20,234 nucleotides of DNA from contig DIDP01000079.1 of the NCBI GenBank assembly GCA_002418205.1, positions 36,297 through 56,530 of the forward strand, read 5' to 3'. This DNA comes from Anaerolineales bacterium UBA5797. GTDB taxonomy: Bacteria > Chloroflexota > Anaerolineae > Anaerolineales > Villigracilaceae. The position numbers were made by a program, and so were the translations under genes. The notes below the pieces were generated by a model that saw nothing but the letters and a program-made list of their open reading frames with translations, did no database searches and was not told where the DNA came from. Below, piece by piece: positions 1 through 8,174 of this stretch (positions within the stretch are counted from its first letter, which is position 1; each line of letters starts with the position of its first letter).

Positions 1-729
1 TTCGGCGGCGGATGTCTTCCATGCCTCGAAAAAATCATGGATCGGTTCACCCGGCAGGACGCGGTGGATCAGGTTCTTCGGCAGGATGGTCTGGAACTCC
101 TCCGGTTCGAATCCAAGCCGGAAGTTGGTGCTGAAAGCGAGGGCCTCCATCCTCCATCCTTCGACCTTGCTCCCAAGATCCTGATGCTCTTTTGAGAGGG
201 CAGGCTTTCCACTTTCCAGTTTACGCGCAAGATTCGCCGACCATAATTGACCGTATGGCGATGAGGTCCCTTCGATCAACAGCCCGCCGGGCAGGACGTA
301 TTGCGCCAGCCTTTCATACGCGGAAGCAAAATCCTTTTCCTCGTACTGACGCAGCACATTGAACGCGCGGATCAATCGCACGGTTTCGCCCTCTCTCAGC
401 GGCAGGTTGAATCCGCCCAAACGAAAGAATGTCCTGTCGTCAGCATAAGGCAGTGCGGCATCGACTCTTTCCTTGTCGATCTCGACACCAAGGATCTTCA
501 GATCTGGATTGATACGCCTGAAACGCGAGGCGCTTTCGAGCGTGGTACGCGCGTCGGAGCCGTAGCCGAGGTCAACGAACATCGAATCGGCGAACAAGCC
601 ATTGGTCCGCGTGAGAAGCGAAGGCTCGTAGAGCAGGGTGAAGTTGTCGACGCGCCGGAGTCGGTTCGAAGCGGTCTTCCCGCGGGTGGGATGTCCCTGT
701 GGTTTTTTTGAACTGCGTGTGTGCGGCAT
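1..729 (-). CDS. Class I SAM-dependent methyltransferase, C-terminus cut by window edge
   Basis: The reading frame is open from the ATG at 729 to the window edge, 243 codons, so the 3' end is missing. A Rossmann-type SAM-binding motif I is seen at residues 52-57 (VDLGYG), followed by an acidic motif II at about 81-85 (GVEID), which normally binds the ribose of SAM. The aromatic and glycine-rich stretch YVLPGGLLIEG fits the strand after motif III. The N-terminus (about residues 1-28) is basic. An in-frame stop at 751-753 prevents a start further upstream than that point, and no Shine-Dalgarno sequence precedes 729. The gene lies 48 bases downstream of rpoC in the same direction, but a strong hairpin separates them. 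The substrate cannot be told from the sequence. The fold assignment is fairly secure, the function open. Confidence 0.75.
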   Translation of the reverse strand, partial: MPHTRSSKKPQGHPTRGKTASNRLRRVDNFTLLYEPSLLTRTNGLFADSMFVDLGYGSDARTTLESASRFRRINPDLKILGVEIDKERVDAALPYADDRTFFRLGGFNLPLREGETVRLIRAFNVLRQYEEKDFASAYERLAQYVLPGGLLIEGTSSPYGQLWSANLARKLESGKPALSKEHQDLGSKVEGWRMEALAFSTNFRLGFEPEEFQTILPKNLIHRVLPGEPIHDFFEAWKTSAAE

Positions 730-737
730 GGAACAAA

Positions 738-766
738 ATGGGGGCAGGTCTCAGACCTGCCCCCAT
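738..766 (-). terminator. 29-bp perfect palindrome, probable rpoC terminator
   Basis: Two 14-base arms (ATGGGGGCAGGTCT and its reverse complement) flank a single central C. On the minus strand the hairpin lies 12 bases past the rpoC stop and is followed by ATTTTGTTCC, a fair U-tract. It therefore reads as an intrinsic terminator for rpoC. Its core GTCTCAGAC is shared with the palindrome after btuD at 19913-19941, so it may be a mobile or repeated palindrome acting as a terminator. Confidence 0.65.
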
Positions 767-777
767 GGGGGTTTTGA

Positions 778-3700
778 TCAGTCGCCGGCTTCTGCATCCG
801 GCAGTTGTGACAATTGTTCGGCATCGTCATCCGCGGGTGCGTCCTCACCTGTGGTGAAGCGTCCGTGCGTGAAGCCCGTACCTGCAGGGATCAACTTGCC
901 GATGATCACGTTTTCCTTCAAGCCAAGCAGCGGGTCGGTTGTGGAGCCGATCGCCGCGCCTGCCAGCACCTTGATGGTGTGCTGAAAGGATGATGCTGAG
1001 AGGAACGAGTCGGTGCTGAGCGAGGCTTTCGTCACGCCGAGCAGGACCTCAGAGAATTTGGCAGGCTGTTTGCCTTCCGCCAGCAACTGCTCATTGATCT
1101 TGCGGATCTCGAGACGGTCCACGGTATCGCCGGGCAGATATTTCGCATCGCCGGGTCGGGTGACCTGCACCTTGCTCAGCATCTTGCGGATGATGACTTC
1201 AAAGTGTTTGTCGTGGATGTTCTGACCCTGCGAGCGGTACACCTTCTGCACTTCTGTCATCAGATACATCTGGCAGGCTTCGCGTCCCTGGATCTTCAAC
1301 ACGCGGTGCGGGTTGAGCGAACCTTCCGTAAGCGGCTGCCCAGCCTCGACCTTTTCATTGTTCTTGATGAGCAGGCGTGAGGTGGTCGGGATGTCGTAAG
1401 TGACGGATTCCTTTTGATCATAGGAAACGACGATCTTGCGTTCCTTCTTTTCAACCCGGACACGCCCGCCATGCTGAGCGACGATCTTCGCGTCGTCCAA
1501 AGTTGCCAGCACATCACCAGCCTTGACCTCCTCCTCGTCCTTGACCCCGAACTTCCATTCCTCGGGGAGGCTGTATTCGTCGCTGACGAGCTCGCTGCGC
1601 TCGACGGTCACTTCGCGCAGGTCGGCATATTTTTCAGACTGATCCACGTGCAGAGTTCCACTGATCTCGGCGATGATGGCTTCACCCTTCGGCTGTTTGC
1701 GGGCTTCGAAGAGTTCCTCCACGCGCGGGAGACCGGTAGTAATGTCCGCGCCGCCGGCGGCAACACCGCCTGTGTGGAACGTACGGAGTGTCAACTGTGT
1801 GCCCGGCTCACCGATGGACTGTGCCGCCACAATGCCGACCGCGGAACCGAGTTCCACCATCGTGCCGCGTCCCAGATCGATGCCGTAGCACTTGGAACAA
1901 ATTCCGTGCTGGAGTTCGCAGGTCATGGGCGAGCGGACCTTGACCTCCGGCACGCCGGAAGCGGCGATCTTGCGCGCCAGTTCCTGGTTGATGACGTCGT
2001 TGGCTTCCGCGATCACCTCGCCGGTGTTCGGATCGATGACATTTTGCGCCAGCAGTCGGCTGAAGAGACGGCTGCTCATGGATTGACCGGCTACATCGTC
2101 ACGCTTACGGATCCAGACGCCGTCGGTCGTGCCGCAATCGTGTTCGTTGATGATGATGTCCTGCGCGATATCCACGAGGCGGCGGGTCAGGTAACCGGCA
2201 TCCGCTGTGCGGAGGGCGGTATCCGCCAGACCCTTGCGCGCGCCGTGCGTGGAGATGAAATATTCCTGCGCGGTAAGCCCCTCGCGGAAGTTCGAACGGA
2301 TGGGCATCGGGATGATGCGCCCGGATGGGTCAGCCATGAGTCCGCGCATGCCCGCCAACTGCGAGATGGTGGAGAAACCGCCTTTGGTCGCGCCGGAGGT
2401 TGCCATCGTGGAAAGATTGCCATCCGGGTCCATGTGTTTCTTCACGGCATCCGCCACCTTGTCGGTCGTCTGCTGCCAGATCTCGATCTCGCGCTCGTTC
2501 TTTTCCTGTTCGGTGAGCAGACCGCGGCGGAAGTCGCGCTGGACCAGTTCCACCTGTTTGAGCGATTCTTCGATGATGGTCCTGCGTTCCGGTGGGATGG
2601 AAATATCCGCCACGGCGAGCGTTGTGCCGGATTTCATCGCGTATTCAAAACCGATCGCCTTGACCTTGTCGGCAACATCGGTGGTCTTTTCCTGTCCGCA
2701 AATTTCATACACATCTGCGATCAGGTCTTTCACGCCGCCTTTGTCGAGTTTTTCGTTGACGAATTGGATCTCTTCGGGGAGAACGCGGTTGAAGAGCACG
2801 CGCCCGACGGTCGTGTCGATGACGCGTGTTTCCGGTTCAGGCAGGCGGTCGCCTTTGTCGTTGTACCAGGTCTTCATGCGAAGTTTGATCTCGGAGTGGA
2901 CCTGCAACTGTCCCAACTCGTATGCCATCACCACTTCATCCATATCCGCGAAAGCGCGTCCGTCGCCCTTGTGGGCGGCTTTCTGCGCCATGGTCAGATA
3001 ATACACACCCAGCACCATATCCTTGGACGGGGAGATGATCGGTTCGCCATCAGCAGGCTTGAGCAGGTTGCGCGAGGCGAGCATGAGTTCGCGCGCTTCC
3101 TGCACCGCCTTCTGTGAAAGCGGAACATGGACAGCCATCTGGTCGCCATCGAAGTCCGCGTTGAAAGCGGTGGTGACGAGGGGATGCAATTGGATCGCCG
3201 AACCTTCGATCAGGATCGGTTCGAATGCCTGGATCCCCAGACGGTGCAGCGTGGGAGCGCGGTTGAGCAAAACGGGGCGTTCCCCGATGACGCTTTCCAG
3301 CGCCTCCCATACTTCGGGACGGTTGCGTTCGATCAGGCGACGTGCGCCCTTCACGTTCGCCGCGTAGTTGTTCTGCACGAGACGCGCGATCACGAACGGA
3401 CGATAGAGTTCCAGCGCCATGCTCTTTGGCAGACCGCACTGGTTCAACTTCAACTGCGGCCCCACCACGATCACGGAACGTCCGGAGTAGTCCACGCGTT
3501 TGCCGAGCAGATTGCGGCGGAAGCGTCCCTTCTTGCCTTTGAGCATGTCGCTCAAAGATTTGAGTTCGCGGCGTCCGCGGCGGGAAAGCGCCTTGCCGCG
3601 CTGTGAGTTATCGATGAGGCTGTCAACCGCCTCCTGCAACATGCGCTTTTCGTTGCGGATGATGACATCCGGCGCGCCGAGTTCGAGCAGTCTCTTCAGG

Positions 3701-5034
3701 CGGTTGTTACGGTTGATCACGCGGCGGTACAGGTCATTGAGGTCGGATGTTGCGAAGCGGCCGCCATCCAACTGCACCATCGGGCGCAGATCGGGCGGGA
3801 TCACCGGCAGGACGGTCAGGATCATCCATTCGGGACGATTGCCCGAGCGGCGGAAGGCTTCCACAACCTTCAGGCGGGTGGTGGCTTTCTTGCGCTTCTG
3901 CTTGGACTTGGTGGTCTTGACCTCGTGCCAGAGCTCCTCAGCAAGTTTGTCGAGATCAAGACGTTCGAGGATGTCATAGAACGCTTCAGCGCCCATGTCT
4001 GCGCGGAAGACCTGCCCCCAGCGCTGCTTGAGTTCGCGATAGCGGATCTCGCTCAGGAAAGTGAAGGGGCGTAACTCCAGCAGTTCATCGCGCTGGCGTG
4101 AACTTTGGTTCGATGAGGCGGACGTCTGCTCCTCGAGCTGTGATCGCAGGGCTTCCATCTGCATATCGGCATCGGCTTTGACGCGACCTGATTCCATCTT
4201 GAGGTCTTCGAGTTCCCTGGCACGCTGATCCTTCAGTTCATTCTCGAGCGATTCGAGTTTCTTCTGGACGATCTTCTGCACCTGGGTGATGTGCTTGGCC
4301 GTGACCTTGTCGCCGGCATCAAGGATCTTTTCATCGGTCAGTTCGAAAACGATGGCTTTCTTGGCGGGTTCGCCCATCTGCTCCTGAATCTGCTTCTCAA
4401 GCTTCTGACCTTCCTTGATGACCGGGTCGAGTTTTTCGGCAATGACCTCGTCATAGCCCTGTTCGAGGCTGGTACTCTTTTGCTTGATCTCGGTGAGGGT
4501 GTGATCGCGCTTGGTCTTGATCTCGGCGATCTTGGCATTGATATCTGCTGCCTGCTCCCGTTCGGAGACGGAGATCTCATCTTCGATGCGCTTGAGGGCC
4601 TTGTTGCGGGCCTCCTCGTCAACGTAGGTGACGATGTATTGCGCGAAATAAAGCACACGGTCCAGGTTGCGGCGGGAGATATCCAGCAACATGCCGAGGT
4701 AGGATGGGATGCGGCGGGTGTACCAGATGTGGGCGACCGGCGTGGCGAGGGCGATGTGTCCCATGCGTTCGCGGCGCACGGCGGAACGGGTCACTTCCAC
4801 GCCGCATTTGTCACAGATGATGCCTTTATAACGGGGGTTTTTGTATTTGCCGCAATAACATTGCCAGTCGCGCTGCGGTCCGAATATGGCTTCACAGAAC
4901 AAGCCATCCTTTTCGGGGCGCAGACGACGGTAGTTGATGGTTTCCGGTTTGAGCACCTCACCGTAAGACCATGACAGAATGGTTTGGGGCGATGCGAGGC
5001 TGATGCGGAGTGCGGTCAGTCCTTTGGTTTCCAC
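778..5034 (-). CDS. rpoC: DNA-directed RNA polymerase subunit beta'
   Basis: This is the catalytic beta' subunit of RNA polymerase, 1418 residues. The N-terminal zinc finger has C59, C61, C74 and C77. The active-site magnesium motif NADFDGDQM lies at residues 625-633 (D627, D629, D631). The second zinc site shows as CGTTDG followed later by CELQHGICSKC. The start is a GTG preceded by a strong Shine-Dalgarno sequence (AAGGAGAG, 5041-5048). Compared with E. coli, where the DFDGD motif is near residue 460, the motif is shifted by about 165 residues. The cause is a long, charged, Q/E/K-rich predicted coiled coil at about residues 140-320, between the zinc finger and the clamp segment LRPFTFLSEIRYRELKQRWG. 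rpoB is not upstream; an aminotransferase gene is. A separate promoter and leader hairpin precede the gene. Confidence 0.98.
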   Translation of the reverse strand: METKGLTALRISLASPQTILSWSYGEVLKPETINYRRLRPEKDGLFCEAIFGPQRDWQCYCGKYKNPRYKGIICDKCGVEVTRSAVRRERMGHIALATPVAHIWYTRRIPSYLGMLLDISRRNLDRVLYFAQYIVTYVDEEARNKALKRIEDEISVSEREQAADINAKIAEIKTKRDHTLTEIKQKSTSLEQGYDEVIAEKLDPVIKEGQKLEKQIQEQMGEPAKKAIVFELTDEKILDAGDKVTAKHITQVQKIVQKKLESLENELKDQRARELEDLKMESGRVKADADMQMEALRSQLEEQTSASSNQSSRQRDELLELRPFTFLSEIRYRELKQRWGQVFRADMGAEAFYDILERLDLDKLAEELWHEVKTTKSKQKRKKATTRLKVVEAFRRSGNRPEWMILTVLPVIPPDLRPMVQLDGGRFATSDLNDLYRRVINRNNRLKRLLELGAPDVIIRNEKRMLQEAVDSLIDNSQRGKALSRRGRRELKSLSDMLKGKKGRFRRNLLGKRVDYSGRSVIVVGPQLKLNQCGLPKSMALELYRPFVIARLVQNNYAANVKGARRLIERNRPEVWEALESVIGERPVLLNRAPTLHRLGIQAFEPILIEGSAIQLHPLVTTAFNADFDGDQMAVHVPLSQKAVQEARELMLASRNLLKPADGEPIISPSKDMVLGVYYLTMAQKAAHKGDGRAFADMDEVVMAYELGQLQVHSEIKLRMKTWYNDKGDRLPEPETRVIDTTVGRVLFNRVLPEEIQFVNEKLDKGGVKDLIADVYEICGQEKTTDVADKVKAIGFEYAMKSGTTLAVADISIPPERRTIIEESLKQVELVQRDFRRGLLTEQEKNEREIEIWQQTTDKVADAVKKHMDPDGNLSTMATSGATKGGFSTISQLAGMRGLMADPSGRIIPMPIRSNFREGLTAQEYFISTHGARKGLADTALRTADAGYLTRRLVDIAQDIIINEHDCGTTDGVWIRKRDDVAGQSMSSRLFSRLLAQNVIDPNTGEVIAEANDVINQELARKIAASGVPEVKVRSPMTCELQHGICSKCYGIDLGRGTMVELGSAVGIVAAQSIGEPGTQLTLRTFHTGGVAAGGADITTGLPRVEELFEARKQPKGEAIIAEISGTLHVDQSEKYADLREVTVERSELVSDEYSLPEEWKFGVKDEEEVKAGDVLATLDDAKIVAQHGGRVRVEKKERKIVVSYDQKESVTYDIPTTSRLLIKNNEKVEAGQPLTEGSLNPHRVLKIQGREACQMYLMTEVQKVYRSQGQNIHDKHFEVIIRKMLSKVQVTRPGDAKYLPGDTVDRLEIRKINEQLLAEGKQPAKFSEVLLGVTKASLSTDSFLSASSFQHTIKVLAGAAIGSTTDPLLGLKENVIIGKLIPAGTGFTHGRFTTGEDAPADDDAEQLSQLPDAEAGD

Positions 5035-5119
5035 TGGATCCTCTCCTTGAAGAAAAATGGGTTCCTACGAGTAAATCCCTGAACAGCGTATAGTCGTCTT
5101 ATCCAAGAGACAAACAAAG

Positions 5120-5153
5120 GCAAGCGCTTCGAGAGTTTTTCTCAAGCGCTTGC
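5120..5153 (-). promoter_or_regulatory. Leader hairpin upstream of rpoC, possible attenuator
   Basis: Ten-base arms GCAAGCGCTT and AAGCGCTTGC pair perfectly. An inner GAGA/TCTC helix and a five-base loop follow, with one bulged base. In the minus-strand transcript the hairpin is followed by CCTTTGTTTG, so it resembles an intrinsic terminator placed between the rpoC promoter and the rpoC start. Each arm is also itself the palindrome AAGCGCTT, so paired protein operators are an alternative reading. Confidence 0.5.
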
Positions 5154-5188
5154 GGTGTTTTACTCGTTTAATTTCATCCAACAGGTTG

Positions 5189-5216
5189 ATTATACGCGGA
5201 ATGAAGCGGGAGTCAA
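5189..5216 (-). promoter_or_regulatory. Sigma-70-type promoter for rpoC
   Basis: On the minus strand, TTGACT (5211-5216) is followed after 16 bases by a perfect TATAAT (5189-5194). Transcription would begin near 5182 and give a leader of about 150 bases before the rpoC GTG. The promoter lies between the upstream aminotransferase stop and rpoC, so rpoC can be transcribed independently. Confidence 0.7.
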
Positions 5217-5253
5217 GCGGATTCTGTTAAATTCCCGTTAGAAAGTGCACTTT

Positions 5254-6657
5254 TTAAGACAGCAGGCTTCTTGCAAAAGCCAAAAGTTCCTGCACATCCT
5301 TGAAATTTGTCACCATCCCAACCGAAATGCGGACCGCGCCGCTGGATTTGCCGTCGATGCACAGGCGGAAGTCATCGATGGACAGGCGGTCTTCGTGACC
5401 GGGCTGGGTGAAGCAGACATCCAGTTCCACGCGCGAGATGCCAAGCGCCACCTCCCCTGCGCCGGGGTTACAGAAGCAGCCCGTCCGCAGGGAGATGTTG
5501 ACTTCGTTCGCTTTCTGCTCGATGAAACGATGGTCGAAGGCGTTGTTTTCCCTGTCATAAAAATTGACCGTCACCGCGCCGCCGCGCCCCTCCGTTTTGG
5601 TCGGTCCATAGACGCGTGCAAGCTGCACGCCATTGCTGTGCCTCATCGCGGTGAGATTTTCCAGCAGCCAGCCGGTCAGGGCGTGGACCCGCTCCTGGAT
5701 CACGTCATAGCCGATCGACTCGATGTGCTTGAGTCCGATCTCCACCGCCGGGATGTTGAGATAATCGATGGTCCCGTCCTCGAACGCAGACGCGCCATCA
5801 GCCAGGTAATATTTGCCGCCCTGCACCGAAGCCACTGTGATCGTCCCGCCCGCAAACCACGGGCGATGCAATTTTGCCAGCGCCTCCCTGCGGGCGATCA
5901 ACGCGCCGATGCCGGTGGGATAACCGAACATCTTATAGAACGAGATCGGAACGAAATCCGGTTTGACCTTGCCCAGATCGAGCTGACTTGTCGGCACGAA
6001 CGCCGCGGCATCGAGCAAAACATCCCAGCCGTGTGCGTGCGCCTTCTCGATCCATTCCAGTGGATGCTTTACGGAGGAGAAATTGGATTGTGCGGGATAG
6101 GCAAAAAGGTTGTATCCGTTTTGGGAAGGCTGAGCCAGTTCCCGGTCCAGTTGTGATTCGTCCACGCGCATATCGGGCAGCGCGACCGGGATGTACTTCA
6201 CATCCGCACCGCGCGCGTGCGCGAATTCCCGGATCCCATTGACGGAGTTATGGTTGTCGAACGTTAAAAGATAACGTCCGTTCGGAAAGGGATAGGACTC
6301 GCCGACCAGTTTCAACGCGCCGCTTGCATTCGGCGTGAAGATCGCCAGGTATTCATCGGGATCGGCATTGAAGAATTTCAAAACGTATTCGCGCGCGTGT
6401 TCGACGAGTTGCGTTGCCGCCAGCGAGGATGGATTGCTTGAATGCGGATTGCCGAACACATGCTCCGAAAGCAAACGGCTGTGACGGCGCAACTGCGATT
6501 CGGCATACAGACCGCCGCCGGTGTAATCCAGATAGATGTGTCCGCCGGCATCGAGGCGGGCATATTCAACGGAACGCAGGTCATCGATAATGTGCGTGGT
6601 TGGATATGCAGGGTAAGCCTTGAGAAATGCTACAAGTTCGGGGTCGGGTCTGGTCAT
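5254..6657 (-). CDS. Class V aminotransferase, MoCo-sulfurase/cysteine desulfurase-like
   Basis: This is a 467-residue PLP enzyme of fold type I. D216 (VLLDAAAF) should contact the pyridine nitrogen of PLP. K242 (SFYKMFGYPTG) is the expected Schiff-base lysine, and H136 in FDNHNSVNG is the stacking histidine. The cysteine-bearing motif RTGCFCNPGA (C394, C396) is typical of the N-terminal desulfurase domain of molybdenum cofactor sulfurases, which move sulfur from cysteine to the cofactor. The C-terminal MOSC domain of eukaryotic MoCo sulfurases is absent, so this is a stand-alone desulfurase-type domain. It differs from IscS/SufS in the active-site cysteine context. A Shine-Dalgarno GGAGAG lies just before the ATG. 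No molybdenum or Fe-S genes are adjacent, so the sulfur acceptor is unknown. Confidence 0.85.
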   Translation of the reverse strand: MTRPDPELVAFLKAYPAYPTTHIIDDLRSVEYARLDAGGHIYLDYTGGGLYAESQLRRHSRLLSEHVFGNPHSSNPSSLAATQLVEHAREYVLKFFNADPDEYLAIFTPNASGALKLVGESYPFPNGRYLLTFDNHNSVNGIREFAHARGADVKYIPVALPDMRVDESQLDRELAQPSQNGYNLFAYPAQSNFSSVKHPLEWIEKAHAHGWDVLLDAAAFVPTSQLDLGKVKPDFVPISFYKMFGYPTGIGALIARREALAKLHRPWFAGGTITVASVQGGKYYLADGASAFEDGTIDYLNIPAVEIGLKHIESIGYDVIQERVHALTGWLLENLTAMRHSNGVQLARVYGPTKTEGRGGAVTVNFYDRENNAFDHRFIEQKANEVNISLRTGCFCNPGAGEVALGISRVELDVCFTQPGHEDRLSIDDFRLCIDGKSSGAVRISVGMVTNFKDVQELLAFARSLLS

Positions 6658-6708
6658 TTATCTCTCCGCTTTAATTTAACCACAGATATGCCTTTGAATA
6701 CAAACGCT

Positions 6709-6714
6709 TATAAT
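6709..6714 (+). promoter_or_regulatory. TATAAT -10 box placed for a leaderless mRNA
   Basis: A perfect TATAAT ends six bases before the ATG at 6721, and no Shine-Dalgarno sequence lies between them. Transcription from this box would start at or next to the A of the start codon. No convincing -35 box is seen 16-18 bases upstream. Confidence 0.45.
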
Positions 6715-6720
6715 AACTGC

Positions 6721-7734
6721 ATGCCCAAAATTTGCATCATGCCGCGTGTGGACGGACTCGCCGGGGTCGCCTCCTTTCGATTGAAATTCGAGGACGGATT
6801 GCGCGCCCGCGGTGTGGACGTAACCCACGACCTTTCCGCACCATCGGATGCGATCCTCGTTCTCGCAGGGACCCGGCACCTGCTGCCGTTATGGAGAGCG
6901 CGTTCACGCGGACAGAGGATCGTACAGCGACTCGACGGTATCAACTGGGTTCACAAAAAACGCAACACGGGACTCAAACATTACCTGCGCGCGGAGTATG
7001 GAAATTTTATCCTGTCGTTCATCCGCTCGCGCATTGCCACGAGGATCGTTTACCAATCTGAGTTCTCGCGTGATTGGTGGGAGGCCTGGTACGACAGGAC
7101 GCGCGTCCCTTCGGCTGTGATCCATAACGGCGTGGATTTGAATGCATATTCAACGGGACAAGATAGTATCCCGCCTTATCCTCCTTACAAATTTTTGATC
7201 GTTGAGGGCAGTCTCGGCGGCGGCTATGATATGGGACTCGATAACGCCGTTCGTCTGTCTGAGATCCTTCACGAGAAACATAATCTTCCCATCGAGCTTG
7301 TGGTCGTTGGAAAGATCACCGACGAACATCGCCAACGTGTTGAGTCAAAAACGAATATCCTGATCAACTGGATGGGCAGTGTGCCGCGCGAACGCATCCC
7401 TGAAATAGACCGTTCCGCCCATCTGCTTTTTTCAGCAGATTTGAATGCAGCCTGTCCCAACTCCGTGATCGAAGCCCTGGCGTGCGGACTTCCCGTGCTG
7501 GCGTTCGATACCGGCGCGTTGAAGGAACTGGTACCCGGAGATTCGGGGCGCGTTGTCCCTTACGGAGGCGACCCCTGGAAGATCGATCCACCGGACGTCC
7601 CTGCGTTGGCGGAAGCGGCGGTGGAAATCCTGCGGGATCAACCGCGCTTCAGGAGGTCTGCGCGGGAAGGGGCGGAGAAGAACCTGGGTCTGGATGTTAT
7701 GGTGGAAAAATATCTGGCAGTTCTATTAGGCTAG
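6721..7734 (+). CDS. Glycosyltransferase family 4 (GT-B fold)
   Basis: This 337-residue protein is a predicted retaining glycosyltransferase that moves a sugar from a nucleotide-activated donor, most likely for a surface polysaccharide or glycolipid. The N-terminal acceptor half ends near IHNGVDLNAY (about 134-143), the usual GT4 interdomain junction. The donor half contains VVVGKIT and CPNSVIEALACGLPVLAFDTG (E251), the GT4 C-terminal signature. The first glutamate of the classical EX7E pair is replaced by alanine (A243), a variant common in this CPN-type subgroup. The ATG at 6721 is preferred because it starts the first beta strand (MPKICIMPRVDG) and follows a TATAAT box; the frame is open further upstream. 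Its TAG stop overlaps the Shine-Dalgarno sequence of the next gene, indicating an operon. Confidence 0.85.
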   Translation: MPKICIMPRVDGLAGVASFRLKFEDGLRARGVDVTHDLSAPSDAILVLAGTRHLLPLWRARSRGQRIVQRLDGINWVHKKRNTGLKHYLRAEYGNFILSFIRSRIATRIVYQSEFSRDWWEAWYDRTRVPSAVIHNGVDLNAYSTGQDSIPPYPPYKFLIVEGSLGGGYDMGLDNAVRLSEILHEKHNLPIELVVVGKITDEHRQRVESKTNILINWMGSVPRERIPEIDRSAHLLFSADLNAACPNSVIEALACGLPVLAFDTGALKELVPGDSGRVVPYGGDPWKIDPPDVPALAEAAVEILRDQPRFRRSAREGAEKNLGLDVMVEKYLAVLLG

Positions 7735-7742
7735 GAGGCAAA

Positions 7743-8174
7743 ATGTCCAACGACGAGATCATCATATTTCTAAAGAAGCATTTGCAAGCCATTCAGGATA
7801 ACGATACACAGACCTACAACGAAACCTGCACGGAAGACCTGACCCTCTACGAATGGTGGATCACGCCGCACCGCATCGACGGGCTGCCCTTCCATGAATT
7901 CATGATGGCATCCAACGCCGAGCGCGGGACGGTTTTCGGCGCGGAGGGAAAGGAAAAATCTCCGGCACGTTTTGACCTTGCCAATTTGCACATTCAACAC
8001 TACGGCGATACCGCCATTGCCAGTTATACACTCCTCATCAGTACAGCCACGCCCGATGGCGTGAAGGTTGCATCCCATAACGAAAGCCGCGTGATGGTAA
8101 AACACGAAGGTGTGTGGAAGGTGGTTCACGTGCATAAATCGCCCGCGTGGCAGGCTCCACATATCCCAACATGA
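7743..8174 (+). CDS. NTF2/SnoaL-like protein (CaMKII-association/DUF4440 type)
   Basis: This is a small 143-residue alpha+beta protein. The N-terminal helix (IIIFLKKHLQAIQDNDTQTYNETCTEDLTLYEW) and C-terminal strands (SHNESRVMVKHEGVWKVVHVHKSP) match the NTF2-like fold used by SnoaL, DUF4440 and calcium/calmodulin-kinase association-domain proteins. Such proteins form cone-shaped pockets or oligomers, and many have no known reaction. A perfect AGGAGG (7733-7738) lies four bases before the ATG. The gene sits between two glycosyltransferases and overlaps the second by an ATGA, so it is co-translated with it. Function is unknown. Confidence 0.75.
   Translation: MSNDEIIIFLKKHLQAIQDNDTQTYNETCTEDLTLYEWWITPHRIDGLPFHEFMMASNAERGTVFGAEGKEKSPARFDLANLHIQHYGDTAIASYTLLISTATPDGVKVASHNESRVMVKHEGVWKVVHVHKSPAWQAPHIPT

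Noticed and set aside
301..985. Several short plus- and minus-strand frames around 301-985
   Set aside because: They cross the methyltransferase start, the hairpin and the rpoC end in wrong frames and show no domain.
1414..3117. Plus-strand open frame of 567 codons opposite rpoC
   Set aside because: It lies entirely antisense to the conserved core of rpoC and has no recognisable domain. Long antisense frames are expected opposite GC-rich genes with strong codon bias.
5120..5153. CRISPR-like or tRNA-like structure in the rpoC leader
   Set aside because: There is a single hairpin only, no spaced direct repeats and no cloverleaf; a leader hairpin or operator pair explains it.
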